This document shows, piece by piece, positions 32,760 to 43,734 of a stretch of 64,000 nt of DNA. The position numbers were made by a program, and so were the translations under genes. Location: assembly GCA_019359715.1 (NCBI GenBank), contig JAHHGS010000022.1:1-64000 (forward strand), in the 5' to 3' direction. This DNA is from Aphanocapsa sp. GSE-SYN-MK-11-07L. Its GTDB lineage: Bacteria > Cyanobacteriota > Cyanobacteriia > Thermosynechococcales > Thermosynechococcaceae. Below the pieces are notes generated by a model. The model was not told the origin of the DNA. It saw only the letters and a list, made by a program, of their open reading frames with translations, and did no database searches. Position 1 is the first letter of the stretch. The number at the start of each line of letters is the position of its first letter.

Positions 32760-33827
32760 TCAGCGAATCCTCACGTAGCCAGCTTTCGCAATTAAATCTT
32801 GCCCTTGGTCTGTCAGCATGAGGGCAGCATACGCCCGCCCTGCCTGCTCATCCGGTTGCCCATTTTGCTTGACAATCACAAATAGTCGCCGGGTCAGGGG
32901 GTAGTTGCCGGTTTGAAAGCCCTCTCGGTTAAGCTGATCGCGCTGCCCAGGACAAGCCGATAGCGGCACCATCGGCAGTTGATAGGGCGTTACCCATTCG
33001 CCCGCCTTGCGTCCCAGTGGCAAAGACTTGACCGTACATTGACCGACGACTTCGGGGGCTGAGGCAAAGTAGATACCGCCCGGATCGGTCGAAACTTTGC
33101 GGAGGGCTTGGGTTGTAGTGGCAATAAATTGCACCGTTGAGGCAAGGGGCTGTTTATTCAGCACATCTTGAATGAAAAACTCGACGGTACCACTGTCGGC
33201 CGGGCGGCGAGAGTAGAGGGTAATCGGCTGATTTGACCCGCCGACCTGACTCCAGTTAGTAATTTTCCCGGTGTAAATTTGTTGGAGTTGACTGACGGTT
33301 AATCCTGGTAGGTTGAGATTTGGGTTGACAGCGATCGCAATTCCATCTATGGCAATCGGAATCGCCAACAGCGGATAGCCGCGGCTGGCAGCCTGTTGGA
33401 TTTCTTTGTCTTCGAGGGGGCGAGACGATTGAGCAAAGGAAATTTGGTCAGCCAACAGCATCCGAATCCCAGCACTCGATCCAGGTGACTCATTCGTGGG
33501 GTCAGTGTAGCGGAGCTTAAATTCTGGCCAGACCACGGGCAAAATCGGCTCAGTTTCGCGTCGGATTGGAGCCCAAGTCGTGCTGCCGCCAAAACTAAAC
33601 AGTCCAGAGGGCACATCGGCAACTGTGGCAAAGGTTTGAGCCGTCGGCGAATCGGGATCAGGCGAACCCCCTGGGGCGGTTGGGCTAGGCGGAGACTGGT
33701 TGGGCTGGAGGATTTGCCCCAGATCGACTCCGGCTGAGCGGGTGAACCACCAGCCGCCAGCCGCCACTAGTCCGATCGTGACTGCCAACGAAACCAATAA
33801 AGCAGGCGTATTATTTTTTTGCGTCAT
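32760..33827 (-). CDS. PstS-like phosphate-binding periplasmic protein
   Basis: 355 residues. A signal/anchor helix (about 10-28) precedes a Pro/Ser-rich linker and a PBP-like domain: FSFGGSTTWAPI, PGSSAGIRMLLADQISFAQSSRP, LPGLTVSQLQQIYTGKITNWSQVGG, RRPADSGTVEFF. These match the SBP family that binds phosphate. It starts 9 bases after the kinase gene, so the two are almost certainly one operon. No pstC, pstA or pstB is nearby; it may sense rather than import. Confidence 0.85.
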   Translation of the reverse strand: MTQKNNTPALLVSLAVTIGLVAAGGWWFTRSAGVDLGQILQPNQSPPSPTAPGGSPDPDSPTAQTFATVADVPSGLFSFGGSTTWAPIRRETEPILPVVWPEFKLRYTDPTNESPGSSAGIRMLLADQISFAQSSRPLEDKEIQQAASRGYPLLAIPIAIDGIAIAVNPNLNLPGLTVSQLQQIYTGKITNWSQVGGSNQPITLYSRRPADSGTVEFFIQDVLNKQPLASTVQFIATTTQALRKVSTDPGGIYFASAPEVVGQCTVKSLPLGRKAGEWVTPYQLPMVPLSACPGQRDQLNREGFQTGNYPLTRRLFVIVKQNGQPDEQAGRAYAALMLTDQGQDLIAKAGYVRIR

Positions 33828-33836
33828 GGCTCAACG

Positions 33837-35276
33837 TTACAACCAACGAGACAGCGTACCGTACACCAACTGAAAGATAATTCCCAAGCCAACGGCGGCC
33901 AGACCGATCAAGACCGCCAGTAGCAAAACATTAAGCGGTGCTTGCCCGCCCCGTAAGATCGGAAATAGGAACACCAGCAGGGCTGTCACGACTGAAATCA
34001 CCAGCAGTTGCGGGCGTTTCAACACATGCTGCACTTGGACAAAAATTAGCCCTGCCAGCAAGAATAGCCAGACGCCTGCCCCGATATAGACAGTGCCCAA
34101 AAAGCTCGAAAGGCTCAACAGCGCGATCGCTAATAAGCCGCCCTCAAACCCAGTCAGCGCCGAGCTGGTTATAAACGGCAAAATCGAACTTTGGGCCTGA
34201 GCCGGGGGCGGCAGGGGAGGAGTCGCAACCACCGCTTGGGGTGAAGAGACTGGAGGTGGGGTTGAACGAGGAGGCAGAGGAGGCGGTTTGGTTGGAGTCA
34301 CAGGCTGAGGGGTGAGAGCGCTCAACGCCTCGTCAGCCGATTGAAACCGCTGATTGGGAGCGGGCAGCAACATCCGGTCTAAAACTTGAGCCAAGGAATC
34401 AGGCACGGGGTTAGCACCGAGGTGCGATCGCCATTGCCAGTGATTACTATAGGGATCGTAAAGATCAGCCGGGCCTTTGCCAGTCAACAGGGCAATACAG
34501 GTGACAGCCAACGAATAGAGGTCAGTGGAAGGAAACACCTGTTCGCCATGCACTTGTTCAGGTGGAGCAAAAAACGGCGTGTAAATGCCGGTGGCTTTGG
34601 CGGCAGTGGCAGCAGCGACATTGGCGACCTGTTTAACCGCACCAAAGTCGAGCAAAAACAGCTTCCCTTTGCCGCCAGGGTTTTTGGGCTTTTGGCGCAT
34701 GATGTTCGAGAGTTTGATGTCTCGATGCACCGAACCGTTTTCATGCACAAACTTCAAAATCGGTAGAATTTCCTGCAAGACTTCCAGCACATCGGCGGCT
34801 GAAAAGGCGCCTTTTTCCAGCAGTTCTTCCTCTAAAGTTTGCCCATCAATAAATTCTTGAGCCAAATAGAAAAAATTATCCTGCTCCCCCGGCTGCTTGC
34901 CGGCCACGGGCAGCTCAAAAAAAGCCAGCAAATCCGGAATTAAGGGATGGGAACCCAGTTCTTCTAAAACTTCTCCCTCCCGGTAGAACAGGTTCTTGGC
35001 CACCTCTAGCTGTTGGGGATTGGTGGTTGTGGGCTGGAGCTGTTTGACTACGCACTTTCGCATCCCCGGCGTGTAGCGATCGCGGGCCAAAAAAGCCGCC
35101 CCAAACCCACCCCGCGCCAGTAGCTTTAGGGGCAGGTAGCGACCGAGCAGCAGCAAGGGCATCCCACAGGTGACGCAAAATTTTTGCTGCACGGTCTTTA
35201 AATTGGTTTCATCGTCCAGGTCAGCAAAAAAATTCTGAGGACGCTTACAACCCGGTCGGGTGCAGAAAATTTCCAT
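33837..35276 (-). CDS. Ser/Thr protein kinase, 4-Cys type with membrane tail
   Basis: 479 residues. An N-terminal four-cysteine motif (CTRPGC...CVTCG) precedes the kinase domain (about 50-315): LLARGGFGAAFLARD, the Lys in VVKQL, HRDIKLSNIM, LLDFGAV and the APPEQVHG activation segment. A Pro-rich linker is followed by three or four hydrophobic helices. Similar to cyanobacterial SpkB-like kinases with N-terminal cysteines. It starts 7 bases after the rbcR stop, so rbcR-kinase-PstS-like may form one transcript. Confidence 0.9.
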   Translation of the reverse strand: MEIFCTRPGCKRPQNFFADLDDETNLKTVQQKFCVTCGMPLLLLGRYLPLKLLARGGFGAAFLARDRYTPGMRKCVVKQLQPTTTNPQQLEVAKNLFYREGEVLEELGSHPLIPDLLAFFELPVAGKQPGEQDNFFYLAQEFIDGQTLEEELLEKGAFSAADVLEVLQEILPILKFVHENGSVHRDIKLSNIMRQKPKNPGGKGKLFLLDFGAVKQVANVAAATAAKATGIYTPFFAPPEQVHGEQVFPSTDLYSLAVTCIALLTGKGPADLYDPYSNHWQWRSHLGANPVPDSLAQVLDRMLLPAPNQRFQSADEALSALTPQPVTPTKPPPLPPRSTPPPVSSPQAVVATPPLPPPAQAQSSILPFITSSALTGFEGGLLAIALLSLSSFLGTVYIGAGVWLFLLAGLIFVQVQHVLKRPQLLVISVVTALLVFLFPILRGGQAPLNVLLLAVLIGLAAVGLGIIFQLVYGTLSRWL

Positions 35277-35283
35277 GGATGAC

Positions 35284-36252
35284 TCAGACTGGCTCAGCCG
35301 TTGTAACCGGCATTAATTCTCTGGTTGGTTTTAGGGTAGCAAATTGGGGCAAAATCTCTCGGCTAAATATTTCTGCCGCCCGCGATCGGTAGCGATTTGG
35401 GTTGGTGATCAAATAGAGCGTTCGCTTAATCACCACGCTTTCAATCTCAACTCGCCGCAGGGCCCCCAACTGGAGTTCTTTTTCGATCGCTGAAACTGAG
35501 ACAAACGAAGCTCCTAGCCCAGACTGAACCGCATTTTTGATCGCTTCAATTGTGTTGAGTTCCATCTCTAACTTCAGCCGTCGGGGGTCAATTCCACTCC
35601 GCATCAAAATTTGATCAATTACCTTCCGAATCGTTGACTGAGCATCTAAAGCAATAAATCCTAGCTTATACAGGTCTTCTTTCTGGATCACATCTGCTTG
35701 AGCTAGGGGATGAATCACAGGCAAAATTAAGACTAATTCATCTTCGGCGTAGGGAACCACGTCGAGGGATTCAACCAGTTCTGGCGGTACTTCGCCACCG
35801 ATGATTGCGAGGTCAATTTGCCCATTCACCACGCTCCAGCAGGTGCGACGCGTGGAATGCACATGCAATTGCACCGCCACGTCGGGGTATTTTTGCCGGA
35901 ACAGCCCAATCAGCTTTGGCATCAGGTAGGTGCCCGTGGTTTGGCTGGCACCGATAATTAGCGTGCCGCCTTGCAGGTTTTGCAGATCATCGATCGCCCG
36001 ACAGGTTTCTTGGCACAGCGACAGAATCCGATCGCCGTAGGTCAGGAGCAAATGCCCGGCTTCGGTCAGTTGGGCCCGCCGTCCCCCCCGGTCAAACAGC
36101 GGCACGTCGAGCTGGCGTTCTAGATTTTGGACTTGCAGGCTGACCGCTGGTTGCGAGACGTACAGGCTATCGGCTGCCCGCTTAAAGCTCCCTTCAGCTG
36201 CGATCGCCTTCAGAATCCGCAACTGGTCAAGGGTAAAAGGAAGGTCAGACAT
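35284..36252 (-). CDS. rbcR: LysR-type regulator RbcR (Ycf30)
   Basis: 322 residues. N-terminal winged helix: [40 protein letters not shown]. The C-terminal effector domain includes [19 protein letters not shown] and [15 protein letters not shown]. The sequence is very typical of cyanobacterial/plastid RbcR, which activates RuBisCO and other carbon-fixation genes in response to metabolites. Its upstream region holds a palindrome (36382-36397). The gene is followed closely by a Ser/Thr kinase. Confidence 0.93.
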   Translation of the reverse strand: MSDLPFTLDQLRILKAIAAEGSFKRAADSLYVSQPAVSLQVQNLERQLDVPLFDRGGRRAQLTEAGHLLLTYGDRILSLCQETCRAIDDLQNLQGGTLIIGASQTTGTYLMPKLIGLFRQKYPDVAVQLHVHSTRRTCWSVVNGQIDLAIIGGEVPPELVESLDVVPYAEDELVLILPVIHPLAQADVIQKEDLYKLGFIALDAQSTIRKVIDQILMRSGIDPRRLKLEMELNTIEAIKNAVQSGLGASFVSVSAIEKELQLGALRRVEIESVVIKRTLYLITNPNRYRSRAAEIFSREILPQFATLKPTRELMPVTTAEPV

Positions 36253-36381
36253 ACAGGCAACCTAAAGTAACGATAACGACCTAGAGCCAACCTGGACATG
36301 GTGGTAGGGCCAAATTTGTCGCAGCTTTGAGCGGGATGTGCCTTGCTGCCTCGATTCAGAGATCAGGGCGACCACTACTCA

Positions 36382-36397
36382 CAACTTATATAAGTTG
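36382..36397. promoter_or_regulatory. Palindrome upstream of rbcR
   Basis: CAACTTATATAAGTTG is a perfect 16-bp palindrome located 130 bases upstream of the rbcR start. It has LysR-operator-like symmetry but does not match the ATTA-N7-TAAT type consensus that I recall for RbcR, so the assignment is tentative. Confidence 0.3.
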
Positions 36398-36580
36398 ATC
36401 TATGCTTCAGATTGAAACTTCAGGATGAATTTCATATCTAAGCTTTATTGAAAGTTTAGCCTTTGATGCCACCATCCATTCACAGATGAACTAAATTGAA
36501 ACGCTTTGGCGATCGCAAAGCTTTACCAACTAAACCTAAACCGGAATCTGTCTGGCTGGCTTAGATTTATGCACAGCCGC

Positions 36581-36627
36581 AAAAAACAGCTTGGAAGTTA
36601 CTTAATCTAAAAGTAACTTCCAAGCTG
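36581..36627 (-). terminator. Intrinsic terminator of ilvC
   Basis: CAGCTTGGAAGTTACTT (36587-36603) and AAGTAACTTCCAAGCTG (36611-36627) form a perfect 17-bp stem with a 7-base loop. On the minus strand it is followed by TTTTTT. Confidence 0.9.
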
Positions 36628-36652
36628 CAATCTCATTCAGCAATCCAGTTGG

Positions 36653-37663
<1,011 letters not shown>

Positions 37664-37843
37664 CTACTGAAACCGTCTTTTACGGCGGGCAGCAATTCCT
37701 TTGCGTTTTTTCTTTTCTAGCGGTGTTTCAAAGTGACGATAACGCTTAACATCCGCTAAAATTCCAGCCTTCGATACCTGCCGCTTAAAGCGACGGAGGG
37801 CTGATTCAATTCCCTCGTTTTGACCGAGAACCACTTGGGTCAT
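37664..37843 (-). CDS. rpsU: 30S ribosomal protein S21
   Basis: 59 residues from the ATG at 37843; an ATG nine bases earlier (37852) is less likely because AGGAG would be only 2 bases from it but is about 10 bases from 37843. The sequence [27 protein letters not shown] followed by a Lys/Arg-rich tail is typical S21. It lies downstream of an RRM gene, matching the rbp-rpsU arrangement known in Anabaena. ilvC begins 15 bases later. Confidence 0.93.
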   Translation of the reverse strand: MTQVVLGQNEGIESALRRFKRQVSKAGILADVKRYRHFETPLEKKKRKGIAARRKRRFQ

Positions 37844-38003
37844 ATGTGACATTCTCCTGAGGATTTACCCTGTAAACTTCAACTTTGCGACCTGAACCTG
37901 AACCTAAAATATTTTGTGGCTGCCTAAGGCAGTGTTCTAGCGGCGATAGCCCTGTAGAGGTTTTGCAATCCAAAACCCCTCCAAAGCTTTCAAATTAATC
38001 TAC

Positions 38004-38309
38004 TTAGTAGCGACGCGAGAAGCTATCGTTTCCCTTCCAATCGCCACCGCTGCGAGCACCACCTTCCGTACGCGGACGAGCCTTGTTAACTCGCAATTGG
38101 CGTCCCATCCATTCAGCTCCGTCTAGCTCGGTAATTGCAGCATCTTCTTCCGCATCAGTTGACATTTCTACAAACCCAAAGCCTCGCTTCTTACCGGTTT
38201 CTCGATCAATGGGCAAATGGACTTGCTTGACGGTGCCATATTCGGCAAATACGGCGCTAATATCTTCCTGAGAAGCATCGTAGGATAGGTTGCCGATGTA
38301 AATTGACAT
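38004..38309 (-). CDS. RRM-type RNA-binding protein (Rbp)
   Basis: 101 residues: one RNA recognition motif with RNP2 IYIGNLSY at the start and RNP1 KRGFGFVEM at about residue 41, followed by a short Gly/Arg-rich tail. These cyanobacterial Rbp proteins are typically induced by cold and bind mRNA. The 5' region is long, and rpsU follows 160 bases downstream in the same direction, consistent with a cold-regulated rbp-rpsU unit. Confidence 0.93.
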   Translation of the reverse strand: MSIYIGNLSYDASQEDISAVFAEYGTVKQVHLPIDRETGKKRGFGFVEMSTDAEEDAAITELDGAEWMGRQLRVNKARPRTEGGARSGGDWKGNDSFSRRY

Positions 38310-38756
38310 TCAATGTATCTCCAAAAATGAAAAGCGACCTTGCTGAGACTTCGGAGAGATGACTGTCAAGAGAACAAACCAATCCTACAACCGAACTCAA
38401 ATTTTGCTTATCCCCCTAGCATAGCTCTAGTTTAAGCCGTCTGGAAGTACGCGCTCCCCGTTTGGAGGCGCTTTGCAATTGCTGGTAGCCACCAAAATTA
38501 TAATGGAGTCAGCGGGTCTAAGGCTGGCATGGCTACAAAATGTGATTGTGTTAGTAAAACAGTCAAGATTCTATCTGCCTGCAACTGTCTCAGATCATCT
38601 GCGAAAGCGGAAAGACTTAGGAAAAAGATCTCCTGCGACGGATTTTTGGGCAATTTGAGGCTGTTGGGAGAGTGCAGCTTCAGAATCAGAGGGTTGCAAA
38701 TGTTAGCTTAGATTTAAAGCTTTTGAGACAGCACAAGTCAATTTAGGTTGAGTGTA
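38310..38756. other. Long 5' region between rbp and mnmA
   Basis: About 447 bases between divergent genes. Part is the likely long leader of rbp, as known for cold-regulated homologues. TATAAT at about 38499-38504 is a consensus -10 but its best upstream TTGCAA is about 20 bases away. Short open frames at 38473-38711 lack ribosome sites and look like chance. No RNA gene is recognised. Confidence 0.4.
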
Positions 38757-39818
38757 ATGAAGAAGGTTGTCGTCGGTCTTTCCGGCGGAGTCGATAGTTC
38801 CGTCGCTGCGGCCAGTTTGCACCATCAGGGCTACCAGGTGGTAGGGCTGACCCTATGGCTGATGAAAGGTAAAGGCCAGTGCTGCTCTGAGGGCATGGTG
38901 GATGCTGCCAAGCTCTGTGAAGACTTAGGCGTTCCTCACCATGTTGTGGATACGCGTGAATTATTTCAGACCCAAATTGTCGATTATCTGGTGGCTGGCT
39001 ATCAGGCAGGGGTGACGCCGTTGCCTTGTTCTCAGTGCAATCGCACGGTTAAGTTTGGCCCGATGCTTAGCTATGCCCAGGCAGAGCTGGGAATTGAGGC
39101 GATCGCGACGGGGCACTATGCTCGGATCACCTATGACCCTGATTCGGAGCGATATCAGCTCCGGCGGGCGATTGACCGTCACAAAGATCAGTCCTACTTT
39201 CTCTACGATTTAACCCAAAATCACTTGGCGCACACCCTATTTCCTTTAGGTGAGCAAACCAAAGCTGAAACGCGTCAAATTGCGGCGGCTTTTAATTTAC
39301 ACACTGCTGACAAGCCGGAGAGCCAAGATTTATGCTTGGTCGAGCGCCACGGTTCAATGCAGACTTTTTTGGATCAATATATACGCCCCCAAGCGGGAGA
39401 AATTGTGAATCAGGCTGGGCAGGTGCTTGGACATCACCAAGGCGTTCACCACTACACGATTGGCCAGCGCAAGGGGCTGGGAGTAGCGGCTGCTCAGCCG
39501 CTGTACGTGATTGGCCTAGATCCGGTCATGAACCGGGTGATTGTTGGCGATCGCGACACGGCTCAACAGCCAGAATGCACGCTGCAACGGGTGAATTGGT
39601 CATCCCTGGCTGCGCCTAGCGCTCCATTGCGAGCGGAAGTGCAAATTCGCTATCGTTCGGCGGCAGTGCCTGTGACGGTGGTGCCCCTAGCTGAACCTGA
39701 TCGGGTGAAGCTAATTTTTGATCAGCCGCAGTTTGGGATTACGCCTGGGCAGGCAGCCGTCTGGTACCAAGACGACCTGCTGATTGGGGGTGGCATTATT
39801 GAGAGGTTTACCGCTTAG
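38757..39818 (+). CDS. mnmA: tRNA-uridine 2-sulfurtransferase MnmA
   Basis: 353 residues from the ATG at 38757; a TTG three codons earlier is the alternative. It makes the 2-thio group of wobble uridine in Lys, Glu and Gln tRNAs. The PP-loop is [12 protein letters not shown]. The catalytic cysteines lie in [12 protein letters not shown] and in [15 protein letters not shown] and [10 protein letters not shown] are conserved. The C-terminal domain binds the tRNA. Probably mono-cistronic. Confidence 0.96.
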   Translation: MKKVVVGLSGGVDSSVAAASLHHQGYQVVGLTLWLMKGKGQCCSEGMVDAAKLCEDLGVPHHVVDTRELFQTQIVDYLVAGYQAGVTPLPCSQCNRTVKFGPMLSYAQAELGIEAIATGHYARITYDPDSERYQLRRAIDRHKDQSYFLYDLTQNHLAHTLFPLGEQTKAETRQIAAAFNLHTADKPESQDLCLVERHGSMQTFLDQYIRPQAGEIVNQAGQVLGHHQGVHHYTIGQRKGLGVAAAQPLYVIGLDPVMNRVIVGDRDTAQQPECTLQRVNWSSLAAPSAPLRAEVQIRYRSAAVPVTVVPLAEPDRVKLIFDQPQFGITPGQAAVWYQDDLLIGGGIIERFTA

Positions 39819-39971
39819 TGCCAAAAACTTAGATTGATTTGATTGACTCGTGCCCCAACAAAACGACTTGACCAAAAGCGACGACGATAAATTAGCCGAT
39901 CGCTAGCAGATCGAGTTAAATTGGCAAGGTAGGCGATCGCCATTTACTCTGTAACCCAGGATTTTGAATTT

Positions 39972-40205
39972 ATGCACAAGCGTCATCCTCTCAACACAGC
40001 CCAAATTATGCGGCGGGCGGAAGAGTTGATTGAAGCATCTTCTAATCGCTACCGGATTACGGTTCAAGTGGCGAACCGAGCCAAGCAGCGTCGCTACAAC
40101 GAAGAAGACTACGACGATTCTGGAATCAAGTCGGTTTTGCAGGCAATCGTTGAAATGTCTGATGAATTGCTCCAGCCAGAAATTATTGATGATTCTTCGC
40201 TCTAA
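39972..40205 (+). CDS. rpoZ: RNA polymerase omega subunit
   Basis: 77 residues. It has the cyanobacterial omega pattern: [37 protein letters not shown], then an acidic tail. Omega helps fold beta-prime. 24 bases separate it from the secreted protein gene that follows, so they may be co-transcribed. Confidence 0.93.
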   Translation: MHKRHPLNTAQIMRRAEELIEASSNRYRITVQVANRAKQRRYNEEDYDDSGIKSVLQAIVEMSDELLQPEIIDDSSL

Positions 40206-40229
40206 CCAGTTGACAGGGAGTGAGCGGAG

Positions 40230-40883
40230 ATGTTGAGGTTAGCTGGTTTACTTTGTCTTGGTACTGTAGTGTTTGCCGCGTCTGTAGCACTCAGCAGCGT
40301 TTCGGCACTGCCTCCGGCTGCGATCGCTCAAACTGGCGTTAGCCCTCGCAAAGTAGCTGACCAAGTTTATCAGCGCTTGCCGGAGTTCCCACTCGAAAAT
40401 CAATACCTCCGCAAAGATAATAATCAGCAAGCAACGGACAGTACGCTGGTTGAGCGCTTTATCCAGTATCACACCACCGTCAAAGGGCGGACACCGCAAT
40501 TTCGGCTCGATTGGAAAGTTACCTTCGCAGATTACCTCGGCACAAATGATTTTCTGGAGCCAGGAGCTTATCCAGGCAAAGCTTTTCTAAAAACTAATCC
40601 ACTTGATGGCGATCGGGCAATTATTCGCAAGCTTAACCGTCAACAGCGAGATAGTCTGCTGCAAGCTCTGGTCGATATTTATGCAGGTGGGGCCTCGCAG
40701 GTGACAACAACTCCACTGCCGCCTGCTGTCAGCCCCAGCCCGCCGCCGGCGCCTGCACCCGTCGCCAAGCCAACGTTACAACCCTTACCCCGCAGCGGTG
40801 ATGCTCAACTGCTATCCCCTCCGTCTGTTTTAACGCCAGCGCAGCCTCGCCCAACCGGAGGCGCTCAGTTGCTGATGCCTTGA
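40230..40883 (+). CDS. Hypothetical secreted protein
   Basis: 217 residues with a signal peptide (AIAQ cleavage site around residue 34). The middle part (YQRLPEFPLENQYLRKDNNQ, FRLDWKVTFADYLGTNDFL) occurs in conserved cyanobacterial proteins of unknown role. The C-terminal ~60 residues are Pro/Ala-rich and contain two near-repeats ending in LLSP and LLMP. Its stop overlaps the start of the DUF1818 gene. Confidence 0.7.
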   Translation: MLRLAGLLCLGTVVFAASVALSSVSALPPAAIAQTGVSPRKVADQVYQRLPEFPLENQYLRKDNNQQATDSTLVERFIQYHTTVKGRTPQFRLDWKVTFADYLGTNDFLEPGAYPGKAFLKTNPLDGDRAIIRKLNRQQRDSLLQALVDIYAGGASQVTTTPLPPAVSPSPPPAPAPVAKPTLQPLPRSGDAQLLSPPSVLTPAQPRPTGGAQLLMP

Positions 40884-41284
40884 TGATGGGCAAACTACTA
40901 AAGCAGGGAGTTGGCTGGCGCTTGGGTTGGGACTCAGAGGCGGCTGATTTTAAGGGGTTGGCTGGCACAGAGGACTGGGCTGTAGAGCTAACTGAGGAAG
41001 AATTTGCCGATTTTTGCCGTTTGCTTGCTCAATTGGTGGCAACGGTCGAGCAGATGGCTGAAGCGTTGATGGCTGAAGAGGCGATCGCCTGTGAAACCAG
41101 CACCGATTTGCTGTGGATGCAGGTAAGTGGCTACCCTCAAAACTATGACTTATACCTGATTGTGCTCACCGGTCGGCAAGTAGAAGCGCGCTGGCCGGCC
41201 CATGTCTTACCTGGCTTGATTGAAGCTGCCCAAGTTTTGCAGACTTCTTTGGATAGTCCTGCCTCACTCATGCATGTATGGTAA
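40883..41284 (+). CDS. DUF1818 family protein
   Basis: 133 residues. The ATG at 40883 shares its first base with the last base of the preceding stop codon (TGATG). It matches the cyanobacterial DUF1818 family: LKQGVGWRLGWDSEA...GLAGTEDWAVELTEEEFADF and WMQVSGYPQNYDLYLIV. Function is unknown. It is followed 15 bases later by tRNA-Pro. Confidence 0.8.
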   Translation: MMGKLLKQGVGWRLGWDSEAADFKGLAGTEDWAVELTEEEFADFCRLLAQLVATVEQMAEALMAEEAIACETSTDLLWMQVSGYPQNYDLYLIVLTGRQVEARWPAHVLPGLIEAAQVLQTSLDSPASLMHVW

Positions 41285-41299
41285 GATGTAAGACCGTTC

Positions 41300-41373
41300 C
41301 GGGGCGTAGCGCAGCTTGGTAGCGCACCACTTTGGGGTAGTGGGGGTCGCACGTTCAAATCGTGTCGCTCCGA
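41300..41373 (+). tRNA. tRNA-Pro(GGG)
   Basis: Acceptor CGGGGCG/CGCTCCG, D-stem GCGC/GCGC, anticodon stem CCACT/AGTGG with loop TTGGGGT (GGG at 41334-41336), T-arm GCACG-TTCAAAT-CGTGT and discriminator A. No insertions. It is separate from the large array. Confidence 0.92.
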
Positions 41374-41726
41374 TTAGTTGGGGAACTAATAATTTGTAAG
41401 GCTTTTGGGAGTTTGATAGAGGACTCCTGAAGGTGTTATTGGTTGTCAGTAAGCCAATGAAGATAGGTCGTTAGGGCTGTCTGGGGTTGTAAACTTACCC
41501 CGGAATTTACCCCGATGAAAACGCTGACAAACAAACGAATCGCGCCTTAGCTCAACAGCGGGTGAAAGTTGAGCATGGGATTCGACGGCTCAAGCGCTTT
41601 CGGATTCTCTTTGAGCGCTATTAGAATCGCAGGAAGCGGATTGGCTGAGAGTCCATCTGATCGGCAGGCATTATCTTGGTTGAGTGGATGCGAGCATACT
41701 GCTTTGCTTAACCGGAATTTTACAAA
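41374..41726. other. Gene-free region with transposase remnant
   Basis: 353 bases downstream of tRNA-Pro. It contains a short IS5-type transposase remnant (41494-41655); nothing else is recognised. Confidence 0.5.
41494..41655 (+). pseudogene. IS5-type transposase remnant (C-terminal end)
   Basis: Reading from about 41494, the frame gives TYPGIYPDENADKQTNRAL, then AQQRVKVEHGIRRLKRFRIL, FERY and a TAG, followed in the same frame by NRRKRIG and TGA. This is the conserved QR..VEH.I.RLKRFRIL.ERYR.RRKR end of IS5-group DDE transposases with one codon turned into a stop. The start and the catalytic Asp residues are missing. It lies next to a tRNA gene, a common integration target. Confidence 0.7.
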
Positions 41727-42092
41727 TTAGAGCGGGTGGGTTAAGGCATGAGCTTTTAGATCATCCAGAGCAATAATGCTGAGAGCGGACTCGTGGGTGG
41801 CAGACAGCAGAACGGGCGGGGCCGCACCAGCAGCTAAGGCTTCTTGCCAGCGAGCAGCGCACAAGCACCAGCGATCGCCCGGTTTTAGCCCCGGAAAGCT
41901 AAAGGACGCAGTGCTGAGGTCATTGCCGCGCGATCGAGTAAAGGCGAGAAATTCAGCCGTAACTTGAGCGCAGACAACATGCACACCCGTATCTTGTGGG
42001 CCGGTTTCACATCGCCCATTCCGGAAAAAGCCAGTCATCGGGGCGGTGCAGCAGGTTTCTAAGCTGTCTCCCAGAACGTTTTTTGCTGTCAT
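41727..42092 (-). CDS. DUF2237 family protein
   Basis: 121 residues from the ATG at 42092, with GAGGG about 10 bases upstream. The sequence NVLGDSLETCCTAPMTGFFRNGRCETGPQDTGVHVVCAQVTAEFLAF... is the DUF2237 family, with CDRWCLCAARW-like GDRWCLCAARW. The conserved cysteines suggest metal or redox chemistry. Function is unknown. It lies between the IS remnant and glmU. Confidence 0.87.
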   Translation of the reverse strand: MTAKNVLGDSLETCCTAPMTGFFRNGRCETGPQDTGVHVVCAQVTAEFLAFTRSRGNDLSTASFSFPGLKPGDRWCLCAARWQEALAAGAAPPVLLSATHESALSIIALDDLKAHALTHPL

Positions 42093-42164
42093 CTTGTAGC
42101 TACCCTCATTGCGACCTGTGAGCCTTAAGGAAGCCCACTCCAATCATGATGACTCAAATCAGGT

Positions 42165-43532
42165 TCAGTCAGGGGTTGGGGTAGAGGCGCGCAGTCGCCA
42201 GCCGGGTTTGATCACTTGACGGGCGCGGGCGATCGCCAAACTATCGGCCGGCACATCTTCGTTGATCGTCGAACCCGCCGCGATCGTCACATCTTCGGCA
42301 ATCGTTAAGGGGGCAACTAGGGCATTATTGACGCCAGTTTTGCTGCGATCGCCAATGTGGGTGCGGTGCTTTTTCACCCCATCGTAGTTGGCGGTAATTG
42401 TGCCGCCGCCGATATTCACCTGCGTTCCGGCGGTAGTATCGCCCAAGTACGAGAGGTGAGCAACATTCGTGCGATCGCCGAGACTGGTATTTTTTAGCTC
42501 AACAAAATTACCAATTCGGCAGTTGGAGCCAACTTCGGCATGACCCCGTAAGTGGGCATAGGGGCCAACCGTTGAGCCTGCCAGGATCCGACTGTCTCTG
42601 ATCACGGAGTAAAGTACCGTTGCTTCGGGGCCAACTTGGCTGTTTTCGATCAGGCTGCCAGGGCCAATTCGGCTGCCTGACTCAATCACAGTTTGGCCGC
42701 GCAGATGGGTTTGCGGTTCAATCACCACATCTGGTTGAATTTGCACCGTATGGTCAATCGTCGTACTCTCTGGATCAACCAGGGTAACGCCCGCCGCCAT
42801 CCAGTGGTCTTTGATCCGACCTTGCAAAATCGCGTAGGCCGTTGCCAATTGTTTGCGATCGTTGATGCCCAAGATTTCTTCGTAGTCGTCTACATCAACC
42901 GCCATTACGGGGGATAGAAAATTGACGGCATCGGTGAGGTAGTATTCCTGCTGGTCGTTGTTGGTTTGCAGTTGCGGCAGCACCCTGGCCAAGTCTGGAT
43001 AGCGAAAGCAGTAAACTCCGGCATTAATCCGCCGATTTTGCTTTTGAGCTGGGGTGCAGTCGCGGTCTTCAATAATTTGCTTGAGGATATTGTTGCCATC
43101 GCAAATCACTCGCCCATAGCCCTTCGGGTCAGGCAGTTGAGCCGTCAAAATTGTCGCTGCATTGCCATTCTGGCGGTGAGTCTCTAGCAGCAGTTTGAGG
43201 GTTTGCGGACGCAGAAGGGGAACATCGCCATTTAGCACCAGTAAATTGTCTTCAAATCCGGCTAGCAGGGGCATCACTTGCTGGACGGCGTGACCAGTGC
43301 CAAGCTGCTGGGTTTGTTCAACAAACTCGACCCCAGCCAGGTGTCCTAGAGCTTGGCGCACCAGCTCACTGCCATAGCCAACAATCACAATTTGTCGCGA
43401 GGGGGCAATTTCAGCCGTGCTGTCGATCGCCCACTCCACCAGCGATCGCCCACCCAAAGCATGTAAAACCTTGGGCAAGCTCGACTTCATGCGCGTTCCC
43501 CGCCCTGCCGCCAAAACCGCTACTGCTACCAT
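42165..43532 (-). CDS. glmU: Bifunctional N-acetylglucosamine-1-phosphate uridyltransferase/acetyltransferase
   Basis: 455 residues from the ATG at 43532 (AAGGAA upstream); a longer frame to 43562 has no ribosome site. GlmU makes UDP-GlcNAc for cell wall and lipopolysaccharide. The N-terminal pyrophosphorylase has [18 protein letters not shown], and the C-terminal left-handed beta-helix has hexapeptide repeats and the active-site His region of [17 protein letters not shown]. Full length. Confidence 0.96.
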   Translation of the reverse strand: MVAVAVLAAGRGTRMKSSLPKVLHALGGRSLVEWAIDSTAEIAPSRQIVIVGYGSELVRQALGHLAGVEFVEQTQQLGTGHAVQQVMPLLAGFEDNLLVLNGDVPLLRPQTLKLLLETHRQNGNAATILTAQLPDPKGYGRVICDGNNILKQIIEDRDCTPAQKQNRRINAGVYCFRYPDLARVLPQLQTNNDQQEYYLTDAVNFLSPVMAVDVDDYEEILGINDRKQLATAYAILQGRIKDHWMAAGVTLVDPESTTIDHTVQIQPDVVIEPQTHLRGQTVIESGSRIGPGSLIENSQVGPEATVLYSVIRDSRILAGSTVGPYAHLRGHAEVGSNCRIGNFVELKNTSLGDRTNVAHLSYLGDTTAGTQVNIGGGTITANYDGVKKHRTHIGDRSKTGVNNALVAPLTIAEDVTIAAGSTINEDVPADSLAIARARQVIKPGWRLRASTPTPD

Positions 43533-43734
43533 GCTAAGTTCCTTGCAAAACCAACCGCCCAAGGCAGTATAGCCTGGTTCTGGTGCTTGCCTCTACCTGT
43601 GAATGGATTGTCAAATCCAAAACTTACTGTTGGCAATAGCTCTATTTCTCAACCGCAATTGGGTAAATACTAATCTGCATTTTTAATCCGCTCCTCAGTA
43701 AATCAGTAGGATTAGTCCTAGAAGTTTTGCTGAC

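Larger units (their letters stand above)
36253..36652. other. Intergenic region between rbcR and ilvC
   Basis: 400 bases. It holds the ilvC terminator at its right side (36581-36627) and a 16-bp palindrome (36382-36397) which may be an rbcR control site. No ORF. Confidence 0.5.
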
